This document shows, piece after piece, positions 38,601-50,080 of a stretch of DNA of 64,000 nt (within the stretch, counting starts at the first letter, position 1; every line of letters begins with the position of its first letter). Source of the stretch: Aphelocoma coerulescens (lineage: Eukaryota; Chordata; Aves; Passeriformes; Corvidae); NCBI RefSeq assembly GCF_041296385.1, contig NC_091013.1, forward strand, positions 36,177,475 through 36,241,474, read 5' to 3'. The translations under genes were made by a program, and so were the position numbers. Below the pieces are notes generated by a model, which saw only the letters and a program-made list of their open reading frames with translations, made no database searches and was not told the origin of the DNA.

Positions 38601-41600
38601 CGGCATCTTTTTTTTGTATGGCAACAGATAATTTATTGCACCATGAAAATGTGGTTAAAATTGTTTTTCTTCATGTATGTTCACATGATTTTTATTAGTC
38701 ACTATAATGAAAGGTTAAATTCAGCCCCATAGGAACAGGGTCTCCTTCGTTAACTCCTTGGTGTCAGCCTTATTCTCGATTACTGTGAGTAATTTTAAAA
38801 TTGTGAATACCAATCATATTTCCTTGGGCTCCAAAGCTCCTCTTGGCTTTAGTTCAAAGGCATTTCCAAAAGCTTTTGTTTCCCCATTCTGTTTCATCCA
38901 TTTCACTCATATTCCATGCTCTCTGAGTTTATCAAAATGCCCTATAATAATTTTCTAAATTCTGATTAAAACAAATGCTGTTGAATCTTCACCATATTTA
39001 CTGTGTGTCTACTGACTTTGTTTTACACTATCTATGTGTTGGCTAGAAATCAGATATAATGGAGCATTTCAGAAATTGGCATTATTATTTTTATTAGCTG
39101 TTGTCCTCTTATACTGAGGCTGGTTTGAATGATAGCTCAGTGCTAATTTAATTCCTAGAGAAACTGAGTGATGAATCCAGTTTATGGTGGATTTTTTACT
39201 GTTCTTTTTCTGAGTCCTTCCAAAATATCTTTGACAGATATTTGAATAGAGCAAGATATTCCAGCTGAGCAAGTTCTTCTCAGCCTTCCCCTTTAGGTTA
39301 AAATTAGAAGCTTCCTAAGCTATTTTGCAGTCAAAACTGATGCATAAAGGCAATTTATTTTTTTCCTTTGACCTTATTATCAGTGATGGTACTTTTTAAA
39401 CCTTGCTTATCTGTCAGCCCCACTATGTCTTTGCCAGGTTCCCTGCTGGTGTTGAGGCCATGATGAACATCTGGTACTTGATATGGAAAGACATCAGAAG
39501 CTGAAACAGGGTTGTAGACAGACAAGAGACACAGTTGCAATAAAATTAAAGGAGAAGTAATTATTTTCGGATGTCTTCAGTAAGTGCTATGTAGGAATTG
39601 CTGAAGCAAGAAAAAATAAGGTTTTGGTAAACAAGAAAGAATAATGTAAGAAAGAAAAGAGCTGACAAGGTCCTACAAAACAAATGAGGCAAGATTTAGA
39701 GGCTTATGGAGAGAAGATGGAGGTGGGGATTCTGAAAAGATACACATTTCATTATTCCAAATACAGGATCACTCTTTCCAAAGTGTTCACTTTCCTAACT
39801 CTGAGCACTGGACCAAGCTAATTGGAGAGATGACTTTTACTGTTGTACCATCTAATTGTCAGGTTCATGACACACAAAATGAACAACGGATATCTCCTGA
39901 GGGCCATTTCAGTTGACGGTGATGTCAGACCCCTGCACAGCTGTTTGACCCTGCTGGATGGTATGAAATCATTGAGGTTAGTTGGAATTTGACATGCCTG
40001 GTAATCAAACCATGTGTCTAGCTTCTAGTGATGGATTTTAAGAGAGAAAAGCTCTAGGTATTTTAGTTTAAATGTTCTTCTTAGTCTTCTAGGTATCTCA
40101 GTTTCTTTATTTGTAGATTATGGGTAGTATTTACTTATTCTCAAGGAACTGTCAGTTTCTACTCAGTTGTTTTTAGTTGTTGTGTCCAAATAATCCCTAC
40201 AGGCCTGTTAAAATTCATAAAGCTCAAAATGGAAAGGTCTGTACCAATGCTGAAAAATTTCCTTTTTCATTCTTCAAACACCAAGACAGAATACGTAGTT
40301 TGAAAGTTCCCAGGCTTACATGAGGTTGCTGTTTCAGAACACTGCACTTTCAAAATATAATTGCCTGACTTTTCTTACCCGTTGCATTTCACTTGAAGTA
40401 TGAATATCCACAAAGGTTTTAAAGAGCTCATGAAAGTACAGAATAGTGGATCTCAATGTCAAACAGTAGAAGGTGAGTGTTTGCTGAACATGTAGAAAGA
40501 ATGGTGGTGGGGGGAATCTAGCTGGCAGTTTTAGCTAGGAATAATCCAGAGGGGTATATAGATAGATGAGCTTCTGGAAAAATGATGTAAATGCACTCTT
40601 CATACCTCAGCTTTCTGCTTCTTGTGAGCTGTTTTCAATGTAGCCTGTCTTCTTTTGCCATCCTGCTTTGCTACATATAAATGTTGTTACCCAGGGAAGA
40701 CTTTTTTCTGAAAAATTATAGTGGCAAAAAGACGTGATTTTTTTTTTGCTTAAGCAGTCAGCGTAAAGCTGCCCTACATGCCCACTGAAGGAAATGGCCT
40801 TATTTTGGTAGGCTAAACAGTGTTCTAGCCTCAAATCTCTAAGATGCTTTGGGACAAAAGACAAATGCATATTTTCCTTATAAATTATTAAATATTCTGA
40901 TATCTGTGATGATTGTTTCTATTCTCTTTTTCATCTTCTACCCTCTACGTCCACCCTTCTCCTTAAGCAGGACTATGGAACAAGTGCCAACTCTCAGAAC
41001 TGTTACCTTGTACCCAGACAAACTTACACCTAGGTTGTTAAATTTATATACAAGATAAACTGTAAATGATCAATAGAGATTAAAGGTAGGGGGTTTTCCC
41101 CCTAAATATTAAAATAAATCAAAATCTATAAACCACTTATTCTGCCTACATTATTTTTTAATTGCTGGACATATTTCATGCAGAAGAAACATTGATTTAA
41201 TTCTTGTGTAGTCTAGTCTGAGTTTTTTAGGCTGGTTTTAGGCTGGGAACATATTTTTCTGCATTTCAGAAGCCAGACTTGGATAAAAGTTAAACTTAAT
41301 AAGAACAATATTTTTGTTTTCTTTATTATAAATTTATCATTAAATATGAAGGGGTTTGAAATCTTTTGATCCTAAACCAAAATCAATATCATTTTTATAC
41401 ATGTAACCGATGATTTTTTTTTTTAATAAAATATTATGTTAACTATGTATCTATACCTTCCGATGTCCTGTTTTTGTCAGTAATTTTGAGTGTTCAGTTT
41501 ATATCCATAGATCAAATTCCTGGAAATACTGTCACCTATTCTTAAAAGTAAAAAAAAATTGTTAATGTTTGCAAAATGAGGGTGCAGATGCAGGGACTTG

Positions 41601-42617
41601 TTTTTCCCTTACTATTTCCTTTTGTTAATATAATAGTTTTTTAATAGAAGAGTATTTTGTGCTAAAAACTGAAATTGCCTGGCTTTTTGCATCTCATTCC
41701 TCTGATATTATTTTGGAGGAATTTTTCAGTTCCGTAGATGTCCCTTAGTGCCTATCATGCCAAGTGTTGATTTCCAATTATTTTCTACATATTCATATTA
41801 AGTATCACAACATGAATCTAAATGCTTTCCTCATCCCATTCTTTTCTTTGTAACATTTTTCTTTACAACAGAAGGGCCTAATTCATTCTTGAAAATATTC
41901 CATGTCATCAGATATTTTGTCTGAGGATGTGGACCGAAGATGTGGTTCTGTGCATGGAAAACCTGGTAGCCTTTTAGTGACTTTGACTAAGGCCATATGT
42001 CACTTTGAGAACTTAGTTCCAGTCCCCATGCTGCCACTTGTACAGATATGGAAAGCTACTGACGTGGTGTGTGTTAGTGGAACTGAGGCAGCACCTTTAG
42101 AGGCAAAGCACACATATTGTGCCTCAATACCTCCTCTTACTTGCTCTACAGCTTGGACTAACTCATATGATGGTTTCATGCCTTTTTTATTCCCAAGTTC
42201 CAAATGTCATTCAAACCTTCATATTCATAATGTGCTAATTTAAAAGCTAGCAAGCATTGCTGCTTTTGCAGAGAGAAGACCGCTTTATGTATGCAGCAAA
42301 GCCAGGTTATGTGCTGTCATTTTTTTGACCCTGAAGTAGACGAGGATGACTCTCCAAGAATTAGATTCAGCTTTCCTTCACTTCAGCTCCCAAAAAAAAG
42401 AAATTGTGTGGAAAAAACTTGTGCAACTTGCTCAATTTCTAAAGAGTATTTCAGCCATCAACAGGTTATTGATTTCAAAGATGAATAAGCATCTTAGGTA
42501 CTAAGGGTAATCTGAACATCAACAGAGGGTAGAATTTGCACTGAAGGTTTATTATGCTGGTTTTGGTAGCCTAATACTGTGTTCTCCTTTCTGTTAGTAG
42601 GAGGTCTTCAGCCAGTT
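32647..42617. other. AT-rich noncoding DNA
   Basis: Ten kilobases without a recognised gene or transposon. The largest frames are 118 codons (36649-37005), 103 codons (37452-37763) and 113 codons (41902-42243), all plus strand. None shows a recognisable domain. A strongly purine-skewed stretch lies at about 37760-38180 and a smaller one at about 39600-39720. Confidence 0.6.
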
Positions 42618-42711
42618 CATAGAATCATAGAATCATTATAGAGTCATTAAGGTTGTAAAAGAGCATCAACCTTAACACTTTCAGGTCCACCACTAAATCA
42701 TGTCCCTAGGT
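42618..42711 (-). mobile_element. CR1 LINE 3' fragment, minus strand
   Basis: On the plus strand it opens with two CATAGAAT units, the inverted CR1 tail, followed by TCATTAAGGTTGTAAAAGAG and a CACTAAATCATGTCCCTAGG block. These match the inverted CR1 3' end with several substitutions and small deletions. About 95 bp remain. Confidence 0.9.
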
Positions 42712-45287
42712 TATTTCATTCAATTTAGCGTGTAGGCTGGTGTCAGTGAAAGTGCTGCGGATGGTTAATATCTCTGAGAATCAGGTGTTACCATTTATCA
42801 ATTCACACAGCTTCCGGATTTTAAATCTGCACTTTGTCTTCTCTGTTTTCATCTCATTACAAAAATGCATTATATCATTTTAAGGAAGTCTGTGCAGCTG
42901 TGACAAATTAAAACAAACAAATGACTCCCTAGCCTAAGGTAGCAATGGAGAGAGCTCAGAGGACCAAAAGGAATGATGAAGGTCTCATGATTTACTCTTG
43001 AGAAATTTGGAAATTGAGTTTTGTCCCAGAGAAGTCTGTGAAAATGGTTTCTTTACAGTGAAACCCTCTTGTTTGTCATGCTAATTTAATTGAGCCTTGG
43101 CCAAAATCACACCATGTAAAATTTTAATAGATATCAAAATACTTGAGATAATTTGAAAAATTATCTTTCAGTGTGTGAAATTAAGGAATTTATTTTGTTT
43201 TTTGGTTCTGTCAGCCCAGCAGTAAGTTAAATACAGTGTGGTTGCCTCTACAAAATACAGTTGATAGAAATATTTCAGAAGCTTTAGTTTTGCTGCTCCT
43301 TTACTTTCTTGGTTTTCAGCCACCACAGAATTGACCTTTTTTAATTGAAATTTTGATGGCGAGGTTCTGAAAATCAAAGACCTATTTGATCCTTTCATAT
43401 TAATGTTAACCAGTGTGATAGAAAACCAGATGTGATTTCCGAGCTGATTGTTCCTAGGCAAATAAATTGCATTTACAAAAGCCTTTTAAAAATCTAATCT
43501 GATTTAGAGACTTGTTCTGGAAATGTTTCCATTTATTTAGCATAAAGAATTTTGGTTTTAAGTTGTTAATCTATTAGTTATTAATCTATTTATTTATTAA
43601 TATACCATATTATTAATGCCCGGTAGCATAAAAAAAACACCCCAGGAGGATGGTTCACTAGTAAGTGCTTATTGAATTTACTAAAGTTAAATACTTTCAG
43701 AGTATACAACACGGTATTACAGTCTCCAGAACTGTCACTGATAATCCTGATGATATTTGATTTGCAGATTTAATATTTATGGTGCTTTTCTGTCAAGTCC
43801 AGTCATGCTCAGTGTTTGTCTTCATTGCATCCCTTTGTTGTCTGGCACAATAAGGACCTGATATTGTGTGAAGCCATATTGTCAAAAATAAAAGGAGAAG
43901 TCTGTAATCATAGTCAACTATCTAATTTAACCATAATTATTATGTTACAAACAACTATTGTGCATCTCACCTATATATGTTTTTGTAAGAATTTTGAATG
44001 CAAGGTGCACTAGGAATAAATAATGGTTGTCATGGTATTGACAATTTTTTTTTCCCTAGGATTCAGCTAAATAACTCAGACCTTGGCTCTTAGAGATTAA
44101 CAAAACACATCTGTTTTACTACCTGATTAATGTTATAAGTCATAAGCAGAGACTGTACCCACAGATACAATGGTGTAATTGGGATTTTGCCAGCCTCGTT
44201 AGTGTCATTGATTAGTGTGCATTATTCTGTTTTATTTCCACTTCTTCAGAAGTTTTATCTTATGATAATTTTCCTGGTGCTGTATTTTTAATATAAAAGC
44301 AGTTCTGTGTTTGTTTCGTGCTTTTGTTTTTTTTGTTGTTTTTTTTTTTTTTTCTTCTGAGAACTAATTCTTTGAAATATGCTTAGGCTCAGATTTGTAA
44401 TGATAAGATGCCTTTTTAAATTGTGTTAAGGAAAGTAAAAGGGTAATAATTTACTTATATGAAACCTGAGGCAACATATAAAAAGTAGCTGCTATAAAGG
44501 ACAGTGCAGCTGAGCAAGCCTGAAAATGTACAGGTGTCTTAAATAGCGTGAACCACACAAGCAGTTTTGCTGAAAGACTGGAAGGCTGCCACAGCCACAT
44601 ATAGATGCACCCCAGTTTTAGCTGGAGAAGGTCAGAGACAAAGAAACCTTGAGCTTTGGATTTATGCATACGCAGATGACAGTTGTCCCCTAAAGGAGAT
44701 AATACAAAAGAGGGGACAAAGTCCAACTGATAAGATCTCATCAGTGGGATCCAGGCTCAGCCAGTAACTTTCTTTTTTAGACTTGCCTGAATGCCACAGC
44801 ATGTGGGCAGAATGTAGTCCTGTTGTATGGAATGGTGAAATAAGGGGGTGGGCTCAGCAGAACAGTGAAAAGTATTCAGGATGCAGACACAGCTGTAGGT
44901 TGCACTTAACGTGGTGTGAGAAGTTAAGAGCATCACTCCCTTGCTCCTCTCTTCTGCGCTTCAGCTAGTGTCATATCCAAGGATGGTATAATGTCACAGA
45001 TTAATTTTGTTTCAAATCTTAAAAAATTAGGCAGCTATTCTGAGCTAGATGTATAGTTCTCTTTCCAGTCAGTGAAAAATGAAAAAGGAAACTCCAGAAG
45101 CAATTTGTCTCTGATACTTGGCCTTAGTGAAAGAAACCAAATTGTTGGAGAGAACACAAAAAAAAGCGAACCTCATAACCTGCAGAAGCTGGAAAACAGA
45201 AGTGTTCTAATGCTAGGTTTAGTTTAGCAAGCTGCAGCTTTGCTTTCCCTGAGAGCTCAGTGGAGCTGCTTAGGGCAGTGCGACTAT
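42712..45287. other. AT-rich noncoding DNA with a T tract
   Basis: No gene recognised. A long T-rich run lies at 44322-44353. The last 130 bp (about 45160-45287) become GC-richer and could belong to the LTR that follows if its true end lies further left. Confidence 0.6.
44322..44353. repeat. Poly(T)-rich tract
   Basis: T run interrupted by two G bases. No neighbouring element was recognised. Confidence 0.8.
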
Positions 45288-45639
45288 TGTCGCCCTCCTG
45301 TAGTCCATTTCGGACAGCTCTGCAGTTTTGCTCTGGCAGCTCTCAGCTCTACAGCACAGTGATGGCGAAAGAGGCGAGAAGGGTCTCCCCATGAGGGTTT
45401 AAGAGGATCTTTTAATAGTTACATCTTGTCCCAGTGATCCCTAGAGGCAGAGAGACCTTGTGATCTGGGTGCAGGGGGGTTTTCTCAGGAGCCCAGGGGT
45501 GGTACATGGGCAGGGTTGGGGTACAGGAATCAATGGGGAGAGCCTGAGGGAGTGGCCAGGGCTAGGGGCGCAGGAACGTGGAGGGAGAACAATGTACAAG
45601 ACATTTAATAAATGAATCCGTGGGAAATACAACACCACA
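45288..45639 (-). mobile_element. 3' LTR of an endogenous retrovirus, minus strand
   Basis: On the minus strand the segment begins TGTGGTGTTGTATTTCCCAC immediately after a purine-rich AAAGGGGGAGA stretch. It carries an ATTAAA polyadenylation signal (plus strand about 45411-45416) and ends with GCGACA at 45288, giving TG...CA termini and a length near 350 bp. Polypurine tract followed directly by TGTG is the expected internal/3'-LTR junction of a retrovirus. The length is usual for avian class II (ERVK-like) LTRs, but the class is inferred. The left limit could lie up to about 60 bp further left. No target-site duplication was seen. Confidence 0.75.
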
Positions 45640-45652
45640 TCTCCCCCTTTCA
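45640..45652 (-). promoter_or_regulatory. Polypurine tract (plus-strand DNA primer site)
   Basis: On the minus strand the sequence is TGAAAGGGGGAGA and directly abuts the LTR start. In retroviruses this tract resists RNase H and primes plus-strand DNA synthesis, and it always lies just upstream of the 3' LTR. Its position fixes the LTR boundary and the element's orientation. Confidence 0.75.
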
Positions 45653-46119
45653 TTTTAAATTGAAAATGGAAGGGCTTAATTTTTATACAACAGAAAAATT
45701 GGTGAAACAATGCGAAATAATTAAATTAAAAGTGATTAGGCAGCTGGTTGTTTTTGACTTTGGAGATCGGTGCTGGCTGAGTTCGCGCACAGCAGCTGCT
45801 TTTGTAGCTTCTTCTGCTGAGGCTGGGAGGATGGCATCTTTTTGGTTGCCAGTCGCTGCTTTCGCTCCAGGTGGCATGGTGAATGGGAAAGGGAGGTGCT
45901 GGGGCGCTGTTTCCATGCCCAGAGCTGCCAATACCCTCGGGGCAGGCCGGGTCGCACGGTCCCCGGGCCAGCCTCGCCCCGCGGGTCCGGTCCAGGGCCA
46001 GGGCTTTTCCCCGGTGCCGCCGCTGCTCCGGTGCTGATACTGCTTGGGGCTGGCCCTGCGCACAAAAGCTCACAAAAGAAATGTATGTACCTTTGAAACC
46101 CATTAAAAGAAAAAAAAAA
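45653..46119 (-). mobile_element. CpG-rich internal remnant of the endogenous retrovirus
   Basis: About 460 bp between the polypurine tract and an A tract at 46110-46119. The part nearest the tract is AT-rich. The part from about 45760 to 46065 is GC- and CpG-rich, the richest in the window. Three overlapping minus-strand frames of 109-126 codons and three plus-strand frames of 82-141 codons cross it, as expected for GC-rich DNA with few stops. None shows a recognisable gag, pol or env motif. No second LTR follows, so the element is truncated on this side. It may alternatively be an unrelated insertion next to the LTR. Confidence 0.45.
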
Positions 46120-47413
46120 GAATGTAGGTAGTTTGGGGAGCAGCTGGAATTTTTCCTATGTATTTTAGAGCCAACCTAAATTAAGAGTACATTCACCACA
46201 CACACACACATTTTCTCACAGATGTGCTCTACACTGGGCAAAATGTGGTGTGGTGAAGAGAATTTTCTTTAAAACATATAAAAGAAACATCTGAAGTAAT
46301 TAATTGAGTTTAAAGGTTTTAGAAACACTGTTTTGGAGGCTGAAAAGCAAGTAATTCTAGCTTAGGAGAAAAAGAAACCTATTTACACTTGTAGTATTAT
46401 AATTTTAGAATGTCTGAATTATTTGTAAAATAGGAAGCTTTTTGTGTGCCTATAAATAATAAAAATATGTTTAACTTGTTTGAGCATCCCATTGGTCTGT
46501 GTATAAAAAATATCATTGTATTTTTCTTAAGGTTACTTTTCTTTGTTAGCAGAAGTACACTTAGCATAACCCTTTGTAACTCACAATTTAGGAATGAATA
46601 CAGAATTGAATGCTCAGTAGAGAAGAAGTAACTCCTACCTAATGATACTGAGCATTTCACCATTCTACTAACTTGGCCTATTAATTATTTACACCAAAAG
46701 TACTGTTTTTAGGAGAATCTTCTTACTTACAGAAACCATCCAAACTGATACCAGATTTGTGCTTGAAAAAATTCTTGACTGAAATGCCATGACGCATTAG
46801 TTGCCCGGATTTAGTGTTCTGGGATGCTTTTTTGTACATTTACTCAACATAGGCACCCTCCAACGAAGTGCGTTTGCCTGTCTGCATCAGTTGCATTAAT
46901 TTGGGCTGCTCTCAAGATACTGTTTGGTAACCCTGCACAGTGCCTGCAGAGGTTCTTCAGGTCTGGCCACAGCAGGTCATAAGCAGAGGTGCCAATGTGG
47001 GAGTGTCCAGCTGTTGTCCTGACATCTCCTATTTGACTCCTGCTGAGCTGCTAGGACTTGCTGTGAACTTTGTGAAGATGAATGGAATGTGGAGAGGAAT
47101 CATTTGGGAAGGATTTCATGACAATATGTGTTCTGAGCAGCTGGAGGACTGCAAAGCTACTAGATTAACTCAAAGGTCTTGTAAAAGGGAAAATTTTAGT
47201 GATGGGTAAAAAGCATTTCCTCAGAATCAGATCTTTCAGTATGAGTAACATTTTCATTTTCCAAGTCAGATGAAATCTCCAAGTATTTGTTATTCTAATA
47301 CAGGTTTAATTTTTTAAATTACTTTGTACTCTGTGACATATTGGTTGTATAATTACAGGGTTTAGTAGTCATTCCATAATGAAGCATAATTTCCATCATA
47401 ATCATTGGAGAGG
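46120..47413. other. AT-rich noncoding DNA
   Basis: No gene recognised. Contains a short CA run. Frames of 61-89 codons have no recognisable domain. Confidence 0.65.
46197..46210. repeat. CA microsatellite, 7 units
   Basis: Seven uninterrupted CA units. Confidence 0.85.

Positions 47414-47457
<44 letters not shown>
47414..47457. repeat. TAGA tetranucleotide microsatellite, 11 units
   Basis: Eleven perfect TAGA units with no interruption. Perfect tetranucleotide arrays of this length are usually polymorphic. Confidence 0.95.
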
Positions 47458-50020
47458 CCATAATGGTTATATTTCTATCATTGACTCTGGTTTAATATCA
47501 ATTTGCTTTGTTTTGGTTTTCAGTCAAAAGCACCAAGTGTGAGATGCAGTGCTAGAATACGCTGGCTGCACAGAGTTTAAGCTCCCCATGAGGCCGATGA
47601 AGACTAGAAAGTAATTCAGCTTATCTATCTGAAGAAGACACATGGTGTTTAGGTATTGAATTGTTTGCTACATTTCATTAACTGCAATAGGGTACCCTCC
47701 TTACTCTCTTAGAGATATCTTTTTTAGGTGTCTAAACCTGAACTAAGTCCCACCCACAGTCTTTCTACATGTAACAACATCTTTATTGTGAGGAGGAAAA
47801 TTGCAGTTTGCTGCTCTAGCATTTTGTCTTGCAATAAATGTTAGCAAATAAGAAGCAGTAGCAGCAATAACTTGAGCCGTTACTTTTATAGCTCTTTCGT
47901 TTCATGCATCTTCTGGGGATTTTCAAACATTTGGGTTTTTAAACAGCTTCTCTACAGATGTATTCTGTCTTTTGAGATGTAATTTCAGAGGATTGGAAAA
48001 AAAAAAATCAGTAAATACCTTAAAAGATATGGTCTGTCTCCTGGCCTACTAGTTAATATTCTCAACCTTTCTGAAGATTCATGAAGTTAAAGGATTTTTC
48101 TTGAAATATAAGAAATTGGTTTTGTAAAAGAAATGTACTATTTGACAATTTATTATAGTGTTAAGCATAATTAACTAAATATGAGTTGGCCTGTGGCATC
48201 TATGCTTTTTTTCCCAGTGATTAGACATGACAGGATGTTATCCTCAACTGTGAGATGGAAGGTAATTCAGTTTTCACAGAACTTTTATGTAATACTGATT
48301 GAATTAGTATTCAAGATATGTGCCATGTTTTGTGTAGAGCATTATGTGCTCACTGCTATTTTTTATGACTGAGATGTTTTACTACCTTCTAGGTATTCAC
48401 AAATGTGATAGGTCCAGAGAGATATTTGCAGTGAATAGTGGAAAGCAGACCTTGGTGTTTTGAGATTTTAGAATCACGTTTTGCATTTTCTTTAGTGTTT
48501 TTTGGAAAAGATTGTCTTTAAACCATGGAAACAAATGGCAAAAATGTTTTGCATAAAACATTTTTGAGCATAAAATTATGTTTTATATCACAAAAAACCT
48601 GCAGTTCTCTAGGTCAGTTTGGAAATACGGCCTTTATGAGACTGTACAGCAAGTGGAGGGAAATGAAGATTCAAACCAAGCATTTTGCTGAGAGATGCAG
48701 TAGGTAAATTACTGCTTCACTGTTGCATGAAATTATTAAGATTTTTGAAATACATGATAACACATATAGGGAGGGAATAACAGTTAACATAATAGTTTCA
48801 TTCCAGAAAATGAAAACCTCAGTTTAACTCTCCCCTCTGCTAAATTTGTTTCTCAGCAGTTCGTTAAGAACAATGAAGGAGAATAAATGTTCCTGTCTTG
48901 TTTCATGCCCAGGGTGATTTTAGTGAAGTAAAGGTTTGTGGAAATAACATTTCCCTGTAATTCAAACACCAACAGGTGTAGACAGAATCTGTCTACTACT
49001 TCTGCATTCTAAACTTTAATTTCATGCCATTTAATATTTTTCATGGGCTTAGATGTTTATTTATGAAACTATTAGACATTATTTATTTATTGGTAGTGTA
49101 ACCTAGAGATATTATTAAGATTTCAATTAACAGTCCTTTCTTCAGTGTCTGGTACATCAAAACATTTACACACCACTAACATGACTGCAGCAGCCCTGTA
49201 AAAGAGGAGGTATTTTAGTATGTACCCCAGGAGAGTTCTACTGGAAACTTAGCAGAGCCCGGAGAAATCTTCCTTGCAGCTATCTTAGCTTTGGGAGCAT
49301 TTTAAATATTTAGAGATACTCTGTAGCAGTCTTGCCTTTCTGTTGTTATGAAATCCCCATCAGTTTTCCAAAGACAGTAAATCTAAATGTAATTGCCTTT
49401 ATTCTGTGGTGAGAAACAGAGTTAAACTACTTTCTTTTCAGAAAGACTAAATGCCTGCATATGATAGGACATGGTTGGATTTTTCTGTTGTAAAGCAGGG
49501 CACAAGTGGACCTTTGGCTTTTCCGTTCCTGAGAGCCCCCATGAACTCTGTGACAGAAGCAAACAGAGGGTCAGCAAGGCTGTTGCAGTTGCTTTTCACT
49601 GGTCGTTCGACAAGCTGAACTGTATTGATGAAATTTCAAGAGGGTCACCAGAGAATGAAAATCATGCAGTAAGTCATTGCATGAGAGGTCCATTGCTGAG
49701 TCTGGCAGAGATTAAAACAAGTTTCTTACTTCTTTCATAACATTAATCAATAGGAACATGTGCTAAGAGGGTGAGCTGCTTGATTTCTTGAAATTTAAAA
49801 GAATAGACTAATGCAAGTCCTAGCAGACAGAACCTGGTGCAATTGGATGGCAGCTAGAGTACTGTCAGATATAAAAGATGTCTGAGAGGTTGGTGGACTT
49901 TGAATAAAGAGATATAGTCAGTATATGGAAATACCTGGATCCAAACTGGCCTTTTTGTGGTTTGGAATAAATATGGACAATACCTTCTCAACAGCAGCAA
50001 ATCTGTTTCTGGCACTATGT
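47458..50020. other. AT-rich noncoding DNA
   Basis: No gene or transposon recognised. Frames of 60-89 codons have no recognisable domain. Confidence 0.65.
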
Positions 50021-50080
50021 TCTAGCACCTAATTACTTACTCTAGCACCTAATTACTTACTCTAGCACCTAAGTACTGAC
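50021..50080 (+). repeat. Tandem repeat, three copies of a 20-bp unit
   Basis: The unit TCTAGCACCTAATTACTTAC occurs twice exactly (50021-50040, 50041-50060) and a third time with two substitutions (50061-50080). The identity of the first two copies points to a recent duplication. Confidence 0.95.

Noticed and set aside
41902..42243. 113-codon plus-strand frame, with an antisense frame at 42000-42203
   Set aside because: No recognised domain and open on both strands, which favours chance.
45612..46103. Cluster of overlapping frames of 82-141 codons on both strands
   Set aside because: GC-rich sequence with few stop codons gives open frames in many phases at once. No retroviral or cellular domain was recognised.
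50021..50080. CRISPR-like appearance of three 20-bp repeats
   Set aside because: The units are directly adjacent with no spacers, and the DNA is of animal origin.
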